DNA from: Adiantum capillus-veneris
Lineage: Eukaryota > Streptophyta > Polypodiopsida > Polypodiales > Pteridaceae
DNA: 64,000 nt
Reading direction: 5' to 3'
Assembly (NCBI GenBank): GCA_014529385.2
Contig: CM043949.1
Coordinates: forward strand, 144,229,242 to 144,293,241
Both the position numbers and the translations under genes were made by a program. Below, piece after piece: positions 42,123-52,489 of the stretch; position 1 is the stretch's first letter, and every line of letters starts with the position of its first letter. The notes beneath the pieces are model-generated. The model was not told where the DNA came from. It did no database searches and worked only from the letters and a program-made list of their open reading frames with translations.

Positions 42123-43617
42123 AACAATGCCTCTTATCCTGTTCAGGGAGTTGAAAATATTGTGCTTACTGTTGCAAATGGCAGTTCTTTCACACTTGTT
42201 GATGCACTTTATGTACCTGCGATCAAGAAGAATCTTTTGTATGTATCTGTACTTGCTAGACTTGGACTTGTAGTCAAGTTTGTGGATGACAGATGTACAG
42301 TTCATGATCTAAGTTTTGGTGATGAAATTGTTGCATCTCGCCTTTTGTGATGTGGGCTATATAAGCTCACTTTGTATGACAAGTGTGGAAAAAATTTTGC
42401 AAATGGAGTTGCAGATTCAAGGGGTATTTCATATGCAAAACTTTGGCATGCACGTTTTGGTCATCTGAATTTTTCCAGTTTGCTGTGTTTGCAGAAATCT
42501 GATATGGTTGCTTTTTTGCCGCCTCTTGAAGCACCTGTCAAACATGTTTGTGAAGGCTTCATTTTGGGTAAAATGCAGCGTTCTAAGTTTCCAAAGGATG
42601 GTTCAGTTAGGGCCACATGCAGGTTGCAACTTGTGCATAGTGATGTTTGTGGGCCCATGCAAACTCCGGCCTTGGAAAATTATCTATACTTCGTGACTTT
42701 CATTGATGATTACTCCAGGCATGCATGGGTATTTCCGCTTAAAGCGAAGTTTGAATATTTTATGTGCTTCAAACAATTTCTGGCTATGGCTGAAAATGCA
42801 TTGAAATGTATTATGGGCACCCTCCCTTCCGATCGAGGGAGGGAGTATATGTCTCATGAATTTAATGCATTTCTGGCTAGTCATGGGATAAAACACCAAT
42901 GTACAGTGTCGTATACGCCTCAGCAAAAAATGGTGTTGTTGAGAGGAAAAATAGGTCTCTTACGAAAATGGCAAGATGTATGGTCAATAGTCAAGCTTTA
43001 GCACATTCGTTTTGGCTGGAGGCTGTCATGTGTGCCACTTATGTACTCAACAAGTGTCCTACAAAAGTGTTGCAGCCTATGACTCCATATGAAGAAGGGC
43101 ATGATAGAAAGCCATCTATTGAGCACATGCGTGTTTTTGGATGTTTGGCTTATGGCTTAGTGCCACAAGTGCAGCACAGAAAATTGGATGATAAGACTGT
43201 CAAATGTATTTTTGTTGGTTATAGTGTTGAAAGCAAAGGTTACAGGTTGTATATCCACAAACAAAGCATATTTTGGTTTCACGGGATGTAGTGTTTGTGG
43301 AAGATTCTGTTCAGCCCTTGTCGTCATGTACTAGAGACAATAATGTAAGCTCACAGGACATTTATGACACTTTGTTGCCTCTTTTCAGTGGTGGAAGTTC
43401 GAATGTAAATTCCAATGAGGAAAATATACAGCCTATGGGGGTTTCTGAAAATGTTACAGATCAGCCCATTACTGATGCAGATGTACATGATATACTTGAT
43501 GAGGAAAGGGCTAAAAATGAGCAGGCTAGAGGTATGTCAAAATGGCTAGTGCATACATTGCGTGACAGTAAATTGGATGCACCTTTGTCTAGTGGTACTC
43601 ATTTAGGCTGTGTCTAG
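42123..43617 (+). pseudogene. Protease end and integrase of copia 1
   Basis: The resumed reading frame encodes the end of the protease (VDALYVPAIKKNLLYVSVLA), then the zinc region LWHARFGHLNFSSL, and the integrase core (LVHSDVCGPMQTP; FIDDYSRHAWVF; SDRGREYMS). A frameshift near 42925 moves to NGVVERKNRSLTKMARCM, which keeps the catalytic Glu. KVFGC-like VFGCLAYG and IFVGYSVESKGYRLY end the domain. A second shift near 43290 leads into an acidic linker (43273-43617). Confidence 0.9.
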
Positions 43618-45169
43618 CTTATGTGATGTTGAGGAACCTCTGTCTTTTGATGAAGCACAGAATTCAAAAAATTGGATAGCTGCCATGCAATCAGAATATG
43701 ATGCACTTATACAAAATGACACATGGACTTTATGTGATTTGCCTCCTGCAAAAAAGGCCATTGGTACGAAGTAAGTTTAAAAGTTGAAACACCAGCCGAA
43801 TGGTGAGATTGATCGCCATAAAGTCTCGACTTGTTGCAAAGGGTTATGCACAGAAAAAGGCATAGATTATGAAGAGACTTTTTCTCCCACTTGTCGTATG
43901 ACTACTGTGAATTTTCTATGTGCATTGGCAGCTCATTTTGGTTGGGATATACATCAATCAGACATTGTTACTGCTTTCTTGAATGGTGACATATTTGAGG
44001 AAGTTTATGTAACGCAGCCTCACAGTTTTGTCGTGAAAGGACAAGAGGACAAAGTGTGCAGATGTAAGGAGGCTTTGTATGAGTTGAAGCAATCTCCTCG
44101 GTGCTTGGTATGAGAAAGCTGATACTCATTTGGTCAAATGAGGCTTTTGTAACAGTCCAACAGAAAGCACATTGTATGTAAAGCGTGAGGGTGATGTACT
44201 TCTCATTGTGGTTCTTTATGTAGATGACTTGCCGATCACTGGACCAAATGAGAGACATATTGCTGAATTTAAGGCTGATTTGAATGCTACTTTCAAGATG
44301 AAAGATTTGGGGTTGTTGCATCATTATTTGGGCATACAGTTTAAGCAGTGTGATGGTGGTATTGCCTTGTGTCAGAAAAGTTACATAGAGACATTTCTAT
44401 GTAAGTGTGGACTTGAGGATTGCAAACCTATTGCCACTCCCATGGAAATAGGTTTGAAGTTGAGACTACATGATGTTGGCAATCCTGCTGATGTCACTCT
44501 TTACCAAACTGCTGTTGGCTACCTCATTTATGTATGCAACACGAGGCCAGATATTTTGTTTGCAGTCTCACAAGTCAACAGATTTATGCATAGCCCAGGG
44601 TCTAAGCATTGGCAAGCTGTCAAGAGGATTTTCCACTACCTTAGTGGCACTTTACATCTTGGCTTGTTTTATCCCAAGGGGGGATCATTGCCGACTTACA
44701 TGCTTTTTTGGACTCAGATTGGGATGGTTGTTTTGACACGCGAGTGTCCACAAGTAGTTTTTGTTTCATGCTTGGCAGCTCATGTATATCATGGTTGATC
44801 AAGAAGCAACCTACTATGGAAACTTTGAGTTGTGAGGCTGAGTACAGGGCAGTCTTCACACCTACGATTGAGTGTGTATGGCTCATACACCTTATGGCTG
44901 ATTTGGGTGTTGGACAGGACATTGCCAACACTATCTACACTGACAGTCAGAGCGCATTTGTAGTTGTGAGAAACCCAGTTTCTCATGCTCGCACAAAGCA
45001 CATTGAAGTGCATTACCACTATGTCAAGGAGAGGCTCTCAACAAGAGAGATCAGCTTGGTTTATGTGCCAACACAGGACAACCTTGCAGATCTTTTCACA
45101 AAGGCATTGTCTCGTGAGAAGCTCGAAGCTTTCCGCAAAGCTTTGGGCTTACTCCCCTTTGTGGACTGA
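43618..45169 (+). pseudogene. Reverse transcriptase and RNase H of copia 1
   Basis: WIAAMQSEYDALIQNDTW opens the reverse transcriptase. Then come KGIDYEETFSPTCRMTT and IHQSDIVTAFLNGDI (motif A with the Asp kept). After a stop near 44113, VVLYVDDLPITG (motif C) and FKMKDLGLLHHYLGI follow. RNase H shows DSDWDG, ETLSCEAEYRA and YTDSQSA, the usual three acidic positions, and ends LADLFTKALSREK. At least three frame changes or stops interrupt it (about 43770-43790, 44110, 44700). Confidence 0.92.
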
Positions 45170-45229
45170 TCATGTCCTCAGGGCATGGCACTTCTCTTTA
45201 CTCATGTGCCAGCTCTTGTTCACCGCATC

Positions 45230-45246
45230 ACTCCAGGGGGGGGATT
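45230..45246 (+). promoter_or_regulatory. Polypurine tract of copia 1
   Basis: A run of nine or so G followed by ATT lies directly before the LTR start TGTTACC. Confidence 0.85.
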
Positions 45247-45473
45247 TGTTACCATATACATGTGGTAGTGATGTGTGTGAACACACTAGGACCGCCGGGG
45301 CATTTTTTCCCTCTTTAGGAGGTTTTTTCCCCTGTGCATTGTATATACGTCCATCACTATAGGGCTATCTATCTTTCCATTGCACACTAAGTGACACACT
45401 CTCAATTGTGTGCCTTGAGCTTCCTTCGTCTTCTCCAAGCTATGTGCGTTTCTCTGCAACCCTAATTCCAACA
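45247..45473 (+). repeat. 3' LTR of copia 1
   Basis: It begins TGTTACCATATACATG and ends AATTCCAACA. It matches the 5' LTR with few differences. Confidence 0.95.
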
Positions 45474-45478
45474 CTTTT

Positions 45479-45479
<1 letters not shown>

Positions 45480-45550
<71 letters not shown>
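45480..45550. repeat. (GT)n(GA)n microsatellite
   Basis: About 30 bases of GT followed by 40 bases of GA, a few bases from the copia 1 edge. Confidence 0.97.
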
Positions 45551-45553
<3 letters not shown>

Positions 45554-46996
45554 CCTTTACAGGTACGTCAAGAGGAGAGAGGGGTTCATGTGGGAGCGTG
45601 CTCTACGTCACAGTACACTGCAGTAGAGGAGTACCTGACCACATGACCCGAGTATGTGTTGTGTGTTTGTGTGTGTATGCGTTGTGTGCTAGCGTGCCTT
45701 TTGTCATATTGCACGGCACTCATAAGGTATCTTACCACACAATGGGAGTGTGTGTGTAAGCTATTCTACGGAACAGTGCTTACCACGGGGGCATCACCTC
45801 GGTGACGCGGGGAAGGATGGTGTCCTTGTGGTAAGTATTGGCTTACTGTCTAGGTACTACGTTGATAACATGGAGAATTTAGTATCCTTATGTTGAGTGA
45901 ACTTCCCTTCCATGCAAGCCATTATTTCTCCTTAGATTCAAGCGGCACTTGGTTGGTAATGCGGCTAATTGAGTGTCGTTTGTTAGAAGCATCTCTTTTT
46001 GCATAAATGTGGTGTTCAGGTCGTTAACCCCGCCATACAAACGCCATATAATTTTTATGTTCATGTGAAATTCATTTTTTAAAGTATTAAGTATATGAAA
46101 TACTTGGTCGGTAACACGGCCGTGAAGAGTATTTCATATACAAATGTTTGAATTGTTTAATATTTTTGTTTTCAAGTGCTCTTATGAAAATATATACTAG
46201 CTAATCATACTAAAAATAATTCGTTATTCATGAATCATCATCGCTATTTTAAATGCTACATTTACATAAATTCTTTGTAAGAAGGTATATGCACACAATT
46301 TACATGCTAAATATATCGTTTTAAAGAGGAAGACGTTCTTTGTAATTTCCTAGTCCGATTTGTATACTTCAATGTTTTAAATGAGCTAAAGTAAAATTGA
46401 CATTATGTACATCACAGTGCATGTATCTTCCAAGAGGCTTTATGTTTGAAGCGAATCGTGATAACGTGCAAAATATAAACTTAGTTATTCTGTTCTATCA
46501 AAAAATCTTGAATTGTTTTGGATTTTTAACATGTTTTGTTAGATCTGGACAATTTTATTAGGAGTGACTTATTTTCATTGCATTTTATACCAGTAAACAT
46601 ACCATTTTAAAGTCAAAATGATTATCAACCTGCAATAAATATAATCTTGCACAATTTTTTGAAGTCTTTAAGTCAGTGTATGCTTTGTTTGAACTACTTT
46701 GAGTGTGCACAGTGAAAAATATAAGTTAAAAATTCACAATATGCTTAAATGTTTTAGATTTTTAACATGTATCGTTTGATTTGCATGAAGTTCTTAAAAA
46801 CTACTTGTTTGCTTTGCAATTTACACGTGTAAACATTGCATTTTAAATTGAAAATTGTTTTCAATGTTTATCAATATATTAGTGCAGATTTCTTAAAGTC
46901 TTCAAGTCATGGTTATGGTTTGTCTAAACTAGTGTGAGAGTGTTAGTTCAGTGTGCAACCATGAATTTGTATTTGATATTTTTTTTTATTGTCCAG
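45551..46996. other. Non-coding stretch with hairpins and a ~235-bp repeat
   Basis: No protein is recognisable. Two hairpins are clear: 45779-45835 (CTTACCAC and GTGGTAAG) and 46092-46150. From about 46500 to 46975 two diverged copies of a ~235-bp unit share ATTTTTAACATGT, TTGCATTTTA and AAAGTCTTYAAGTCA words. The stretch ends in a T-rich tract and CCAG, like the 3' end of an intron. Confidence 0.5.
46092..46150. repeat. 13-bp perfect inverted repeat hairpin
   Basis: TATATGAAATACT and AGTATTTCATATA are perfect reverse complements. They enclose a GC-rich loop of about 33 bases that contains GTAACACGGCCGTG. Confidence 0.85.
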
Positions 46997-48379
46997 TGCT
47001 AAAATGATGCCAGATCAAAAGAAAATTATCATGTGTGCCATTTGAAAAGAATGTTTTTTGGAAATATCATCATGTGCAGATGGTCGCATACATGGGAGAA
47101 CACAGAGCATAGGCTGCGAGGTGAAGGCCAATATGAGTTGCTGATTCTAGTAGGGATTCAAGAATTTAACCCCCACCATAAGGTTAGGACAGTGTTGGGC
47201 AATACGAAAGTTTGTTGCAGAGACTTAAAGGAAGATATCCCTCCTGCCTACGATATGACAAAATTGGACCTCTGGGATAAATATGGGAGGAACAAAAGGT
47301 CAAGATGAAGCGTATGAAAGCTCAGGACCAAACCTCCTTACCCAAGAGATTGAAGATGGCCCAAGATTGCGCAAGCAGATGTGGGTGACTGATCAGATGC
47401 CAGCGACACCGTCACAATCATGCGTACGGATTTGAATGCCAAGTGCACTCATCTAATTGGCATTCCCCACCAGGCCTTGGTAGAAGGTACAAGGATTGGA
47501 TCAGGCTCTTTTGGTGTGTGCATATTGTACACCATCAAAGGCATGTCCTTCTTTCCATACCACATTACATATGTGGGAAAATGCTAAAAGGGAGGGAGTG
47601 AGGTGAAATTTGATAGCTTCGAGACAAGCAAGGAATGAAAACGCTTCATCCCTCCATTGTAAGATGCATTGGCTTTACAATCGAAGCTCCCTGGATCACA
47701 ATATTTCCATACTACAATGGGGGCACCTTGGGGAACATGATGTGTTGCTTGCCATTTGCCCACGGAGCGTTGAGACGCCACATGCACATGTTACAATACG
47801 GATGGAGGTCATTTCCACCAACAAATCAACACTTACCAGAGATAGAGACACCATGGATCAAAGCAGTGATTGAGCAGATGCCTGAAATATGTCACGCCTT
47901 AATTGATGGCATTGCGGCTGCTCACTCGGCTGGTATAGTGCACAATGACCTGCACCTGTTCAACATAATGTTGGACTTTACTCGCGCAAATAAACCCTAT
48001 GTTGGCATCATTGATTCGGAAATGATGCTTAGAATGCCAGATAAGCGCGTGCCAATTAATTATCTGCTTCCAAGCGGACAGTCGGACCATACAGTTTTGA
48101 AGTCACATAAAGCAGGGGAAGTAGAGATTGCAAAGTGATCGTGGATTGCTCAAGAACTATACGATCCATGATGCGTAGATGCGTACACAAAATGGAGTGA
48201 CATTTAAGCATTGGGTTATCTATTCGACATGTTGATAGATTTTCGAAGTGCAATCACGAAAGGTTATTTTCCAGAAGAAGTATTTTACCACCCCGACCAA
48301 GATGTTATGAGGGCCATTTAGATTAAAGTAGACTGTTGGATGAAGTTACCAGCGTGGGAAATAGAAGAATGCATCTGAT
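46997..48379 (+). pseudogene. Protein-kinase-like pseudogene exon
   Basis: An acceptor-like T-tract and CCAG precede 46997. The first part (to about 47308) encodes WSHTWENTEHRLRGEGQYELL and matches nothing I know. From 47420 a kinase fold can be followed: glycine loop IGSGSFGVC (about 47485), a possible beta-3 Lys (YVGKMLK), HPSIVRCIGF, the catalytic loop GIVHNDLHLFNIML (HND in place of HRD, Asn kept, about 47935), IIDSEM where DFG is usual, WIAQELYDP in the APE position, and WSD then LGYLFDML of the C-lobe. Frameshifts occur near 47310, 47415 and 47635, and stops near 48136, 48170 and 48205. The DFG loss suggests an inactive kinase even before decay. It is either a dead host gene or a transposon-carried fragment. 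Confidence 0.7.
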
Positions 48380-48854
48380 GTTTTGATCATTTTTTTCAAA
48401 GAACATTTAAAGATAGACCCTAATCCTATCCAACAATCGCTTATTGAACTTGCGCCATCTTTTTACCCGACCTAAATATTTTTGTGATATACATTTGTCT
48501 TGTCCGGGGTATTTCATTCGTATTGATGTGTATTATCTGGTTTGGGGTGGTTCACCTCATTGAGTCATGACTTTATTTCAATCGGAACAATTCTCTTGTA
48601 TTTTAATCGGATCAATTATCTTTAGTCATTTCAAATTTATTGTGTTATCCGGGGTATTTTAAATTTTTCTTGTGGTTCAATTGGGCCCGTTCCTTGTGAT
48701 TTTGTTTATTCACATCAGTTGTGATTTGATTAGTCGGCTAACCACGTCTTATGTAGTGGACGAGACGATATGCTTTGTGTATCTGTGAGACTACTGAATC
48801 GTGGGAATATATTTTTGTCAATGATATTGAATATTTGTTATTTGTCCATTGTAG
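48380..48854 (+). other. Intron-like spacer
   Basis: T-rich, with stops in all frames. It ends in TTTGTCCATTGTAG, a good acceptor. No internal motif is seen. Confidence 0.4.
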
Positions 48855-49608
48855 CTCTAAGATAAAATGGTTGATGAAGAGAAAGTTTGTGGCACCCAAT
48901 CAGTGCCTGATGATCAACATGAAGGGGTTGTTAATGCATTTCAGTGCATTAAGTCTCTAAAGCACGGTATGTCAGCCCAGCAAGCAATACACATTGCTTG
49001 ACGACTTTCAAAATGGGCAAATCCAAACCACATGCAATGGAAAGAGATCAGTAAAGAAGTGACCAAGGACATGATCAAAACAATATGGCCATGTAAAGAT
49101 GCATAGATAAAGAAAGGAAGGTGAAAGGTATCAATCAAAGAAAATTTTGAGAGGTCTACTTGGAAGTTTATGCTCATCCACTGCACAATGCAAATTATGC
49201 ATTATATTTTGCAAAAATGTTAAATGTTCATTTTGTGCAACAGCGACCAATAGACTTTTCATCGAAGGAAACTGTTGCCACCCATGATATGAGGGAGAGT
49301 TGTGTCACTTTCACCCGAGATGATGAGCTGGCATTGATAGTTGAAGGCGTCAACCTAGTACAATTAAAGAGATAGAAACACGACACAGTTGACAGAGAAA
49401 GATTCAAAAATAACACGGATTTCTATAGCCACCCGAACACCCCAACCTCACATGTCCAGATGGAGAAAATTATTCATCGTTTAAGCCAAGACGTTCGGAA
49501 TCTGACACGAGTGAATCCTCCACCTATACAAGGGACACACATCATTCATCTTGTCTTGCATCCATATTTGGTCCCCTCGTCTACTTCAGATGCATCGTCG
49601 TCTTCCTA
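48855..49608 (+). pseudogene. Unrecognised exon-like sequence following the kinase fragment
   Basis: After the acceptor, a frame opens at a Met at 48867 (MVDEEKVCGTQSVPDDQHEG; AFQCIKSLKHGMSAQQAIHIA), meets a TGA, continues RLSKWANPNHMQWKEISKEVT, then breaks again. Later open parts include 49160-49375 (YAHPLHNANYALYFAKML) and a stretch ending in a Ser-rich tail and TAA at 49606-49608. I do not recognise the family. The protein-like composition across successive frames suggests a decayed gene, possibly the same gene as the kinase exon. Confidence 0.45.
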
Positions 49609-49711
49609 ATGTCTAGTTTGCTACAAGAATTTTGATGGATAGAGTGGATACTATACATTGACATATGGTCATTATTATCACTTCATTTATCTTATTTGTT
49701 TGATGCAAAAT

Positions 49712-49740
49712 CACTACAACACGTCGCGCGAATACCGGTG
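49712..49740 (+). repeat. CACTA 2 left terminal repeat (R-type)
   Basis: CACTACAACACGTCGCGCG matches the right end of CACTA 1 read on its minus strand, so element 2 lies in the opposite direction. Confidence 0.85.
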
Positions 49741-50060
49741 CGTGTACCGACGGGATTGAGTTTATTTTTTAAATGAACTAAGTCGGTATACGCGTCGCTA
49801 TCTGCCTCTGAATCAACACGCTTATATACACGTCGGTATATTAAGCGTCGGTATAAACGCTTGTATACACGTCGGTATAAGCGCTGAAATACGCGTCCAA
49901 ATAAGCTATTATATACGCGTCGGTATAACCCTCTGAATTGACAATTATATACGCGTCAATATGTTCGTCTAAATAGTCGCTGAAAATTATAGGTCGTTTC
50001 CAACGCGTATACCGGCGCCTATACAGACGCATATAGCAGCGCCTATACCGACGCCAAAAC
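49741..50060. repeat. Subterminal repeats of CACTA 2, left side
   Basis: About twenty words of the type CGTCGGTATA, ATACGCGTC and TATACCGACGCC occur in both strands at about 12- to 20-base spacing. Confidence 0.88.
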
Positions 50061-50075
50061 CTGCAATTTGTTTTT

Positions 50076-50350
50076 GGACAGAGAGGGCTGGCTGTTGCTG
50101 CTGCATATACTGCAGCAACAGAAACCAGCCCTCTCTGTCCAAAGGAAGAGTGCAAAAGCAACCGCACTCCACCTTTTCGATTTTTGGACAGAGAGAAGTA
50201 CTGAATGATGCCGCATGTGCTGCAGTAGCAAAAAGCAGCACTCTCTATCCAAAGGAGAAGTGCAAAAGCAATTGCACTCCACTTATGTGCAGAGAGAGTT
50301 AGTTGCTACTGCTACATGTACTGAAGTAGCATAAACCAACTCTCACTACT
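50076..50350. repeat. Three tandem ~110-bp units, each with a long hairpin
   Basis: Unit 1 (50076-50140) has perfect 16-bp arms (GGACAGAGAGGGCTGG and its complement) plus perfect 10-bp inner arms (CTGTTGCTGC and GCAGCAACAG) separated by a 3-base bulge. The loop is about ten bases. Unit 2 (50186-50250) and unit 3 (about 50288-50350) keep the outer and inner arms with mismatches. Each is followed by AAAGGAGAAGTGCAAAAGC-like and CACTCCAC words. The size and shape are those of a small-RNA precursor or a cruciform-forming site. No function is shown by the sequence alone. Confidence 0.85.
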
Positions 50351-50439
50351 CAAAAGAGGAGTACAAAAGCTACGACACTCCACCACTCTGTTTCTCGCTA
50401 AAGAGCGAATTCAAGAACTGTTGATCAAGTACTTATTCA

Positions 50440-50640
50440 ACATTACAAACTATAAGCATAACCATAAGCATAACCATAAGCATAAAACAATAAGCATAAC
50501 CATAACCATAACCATAACCATAAACATTACCATAACCATAAGCATAACCATAACCATAACCATAACCATAACCATAACCAAATCTTTGTCAACCCTACAC
50601 AATAAGTATAACCAAGTTTTTTTCAACCATAAGCATAAAA
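50440..50640. repeat. (CCATAA)n hexamer array
   Basis: Words CCATAA and GCATAA repeat tandemly. This is the reverse complement of the TTATGG array of CACTA 1, as expected if the two elements are inverted copies. Confidence 0.92.
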
Positions 50641-50838
50641 CAAATCTTGTAGTTGCTCTGCAGGGAAGAGACCGTTGTTGCGTATGTGCTATTCACATAT
50701 CTTTCGTTTTCGAAAGATCTGGTGCTTGCATCGCACACAAGGACAAGCCATCCTATCGTCCATAATTGATCTGTGTCTGTCGTACAATAAATTAACAGTA
50801 AGGAGTATGGATTCTCTTTAACCTTGTATATATAAATA

Positions 50839-51260
50839 GTGTAAACTACCTCACATTCTCTAGTCATGCCCGATCTCCGCACACCTCGGTCTAGAGGTGC
50901 ACGGAGATCAGGACCACCGGGTAAATCATGTCTTTATTGGTCAAATTAAAGCCTATATTTGTGGGTGCAACATACGTACACACACACGCGTGCTCTTCAG
51001 ACAATCCATGTAAATGGTCTCAAGATGGATTTTCTTATCGTCGAATCCATCTTCTTCGTCTCCACAGTGTAAACTACCTCACATTCTCTAGTCATGCCCG
51101 ATCTCCGCACACCTCGGTCTAGAGGTGCACGGAGATCAGGACCACCGGGTAAATCATGTCTTTATTGGTCAAATTAAAGCCTATATTTGTGGGTAGAGCA
51201 TACATACACACACACCCGTGCTCTTCAAACAATCCATGTAGACGGTCTCAAGAGTTCTCG
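50839..51260. repeat. 228-bp tandem duplication with an internal hairpin
   Basis: Two copies start GTGTAAACTACCTCACATTC at 50839 and 51067. Each holds a hairpin (50872-50909 and 51100-51137) with arms GATCTCCGCACACCTC and GAGGTGCACGGAGATC that pair at 14 of 16 positions. A TATA-like TATATATAAATAG lies about 10 bases before the first copy. Confidence 0.9.
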
Positions 51261-51292
51261 TTTTATCTTCGGATCCGGATTTGACCTACGAC

Positions 51293-52489
51293 TTGTGTAT
51301 TTGGTGTTTTTTATGTCCTTTTGACCTACGGCTTGCCATACGCGCTCTTGACATTACCTAAAGACTACTTAATCGACTACGGATAGTTTCGGTAACCGTA
51401 GAATCAGTTTTCGAAGTTCGTTTGCGTTTTTTCGTAGAAAAATGTAATCGGATATGACCTACAGCTTGTGTATTTGGCGTTTCTTCTGTCCGTTTGACCT
51501 ACGGCTTGCCATACACGCTCTTGACATTGATTTAAGACTACCTAATGGAATACGGATAGTTTCAGTAGGCATAGAAGTCATTTCCGAAATCCGTTTGCGT
51601 TTTTTCATAGAAAAACGCAACCTGATTTGACCTACGGCTTTGTATTTCGCGTTAATTAAAACCCATTGACCTACGGCTTGCCATACACGCTCTTGACATT
51701 TCTTTAAAACTACTTAATGGACTATGGATGGTTTCGGTAGGCATAGAAGCCATTTTCGAAGTCCGTTTGCGTTTTTTCGTAGAAAAACGCAACCGAATTT
51801 GACCTACGGCTTGTGTATTTGGCGTTTTTTCTATCTGTTTAACCTACAGCTTGCCATACGCGCTCTTGACATTGCTTAAAGACTACTTAATCGACTATGG
51901 ACGGTTTCGATAACCGTAGAATCAGTTTGCGAAGTCCGTTTGTGTTTTATCGTAAAAAAACGCAATCGGATTTGACCTACAGCTTGTGTATTTGACGTTT
52001 TTTCTGTCCGGTTGATCTACGGCTTACCGTACACGCTCTTGACATTGCTTTAAAACTACTTAATGGACTACGGATGGTTTCGGTACGCATATAATTAGTT
52101 TCTGAAATCCGTTTGCGTTTTTCCGAAGAAACACGCAACCGGATTTGACCTACGGCTTGTGTATTTGGCGTTTCTTCTGTCCGTTTGACCTACGGCTTGC
52201 CATACGCGCTCTTGACATTGCCTAAAGACTACCTAATCGTCTACATATGGTTTCAGTAGGCATAGAAGCCATTTCCGAAGTCCGTTTGCGTTTTTCCGTA
52301 GAAAAATGCAACCGGATTTGACCTACCGCTTGTGTATTTGACGTTTCTTCTGTCCGTTTAACCTACGGCTTACCATACACGGTCTTGACATTACCTTAAG
52401 ACTACGGATGATTTCGGTAGGCGTAGAATCAGTTTTCGAAGTCTGTCTACGTTTTTCCATTGAAAAACGCAATCGGATTTGACCTACGG
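51293..52489. repeat. ~173-bp satellite (GACCTACGGCTTG), main block
   Basis: Units start at 51293, 51456, 51629, 51801, 51974, 52147, 52320 and 52481. Each contains GACCTACGGCTTG twice, CTCTTGACATTG, GGTTTCGGTAGGCATAGAA and a small hairpin GCGTTTTTTCGTAGAAAAACGC-like arm pair. The array is interrupted by an LTR element with an ACGG duplication and continues at 57917-58164 and 59506-59735. Confidence 0.95.

Larger units (their letters stand above)
34867..45473 (+). mobile_element. Outer copia element (copia 1), interrupted
   Basis: This plus-strand Ty1/copia element has LTRs of about 226 bp, a Met-tRNA-type primer site, gag, protease, integrase, reverse transcriptase, RNase H and a polypurine tract in the copia order. 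It is split in the protease region by copia 2, which left the 5-bp duplication GTGCC. Without that insertion it is about 5.1 kb. The flanks (TTTTT left, CTTTT right) give at best an imperfect duplication. Several frameshifts and stops make it defective. Confidence 0.92.

Noticed and set aside
50440-50640. CCATAA/TTATGG array as an interstitial telomere
   Set aside because: The usual plant telomere unit is TTTAGGG; the array is irregular and sits in CACTA elements in both orientations.
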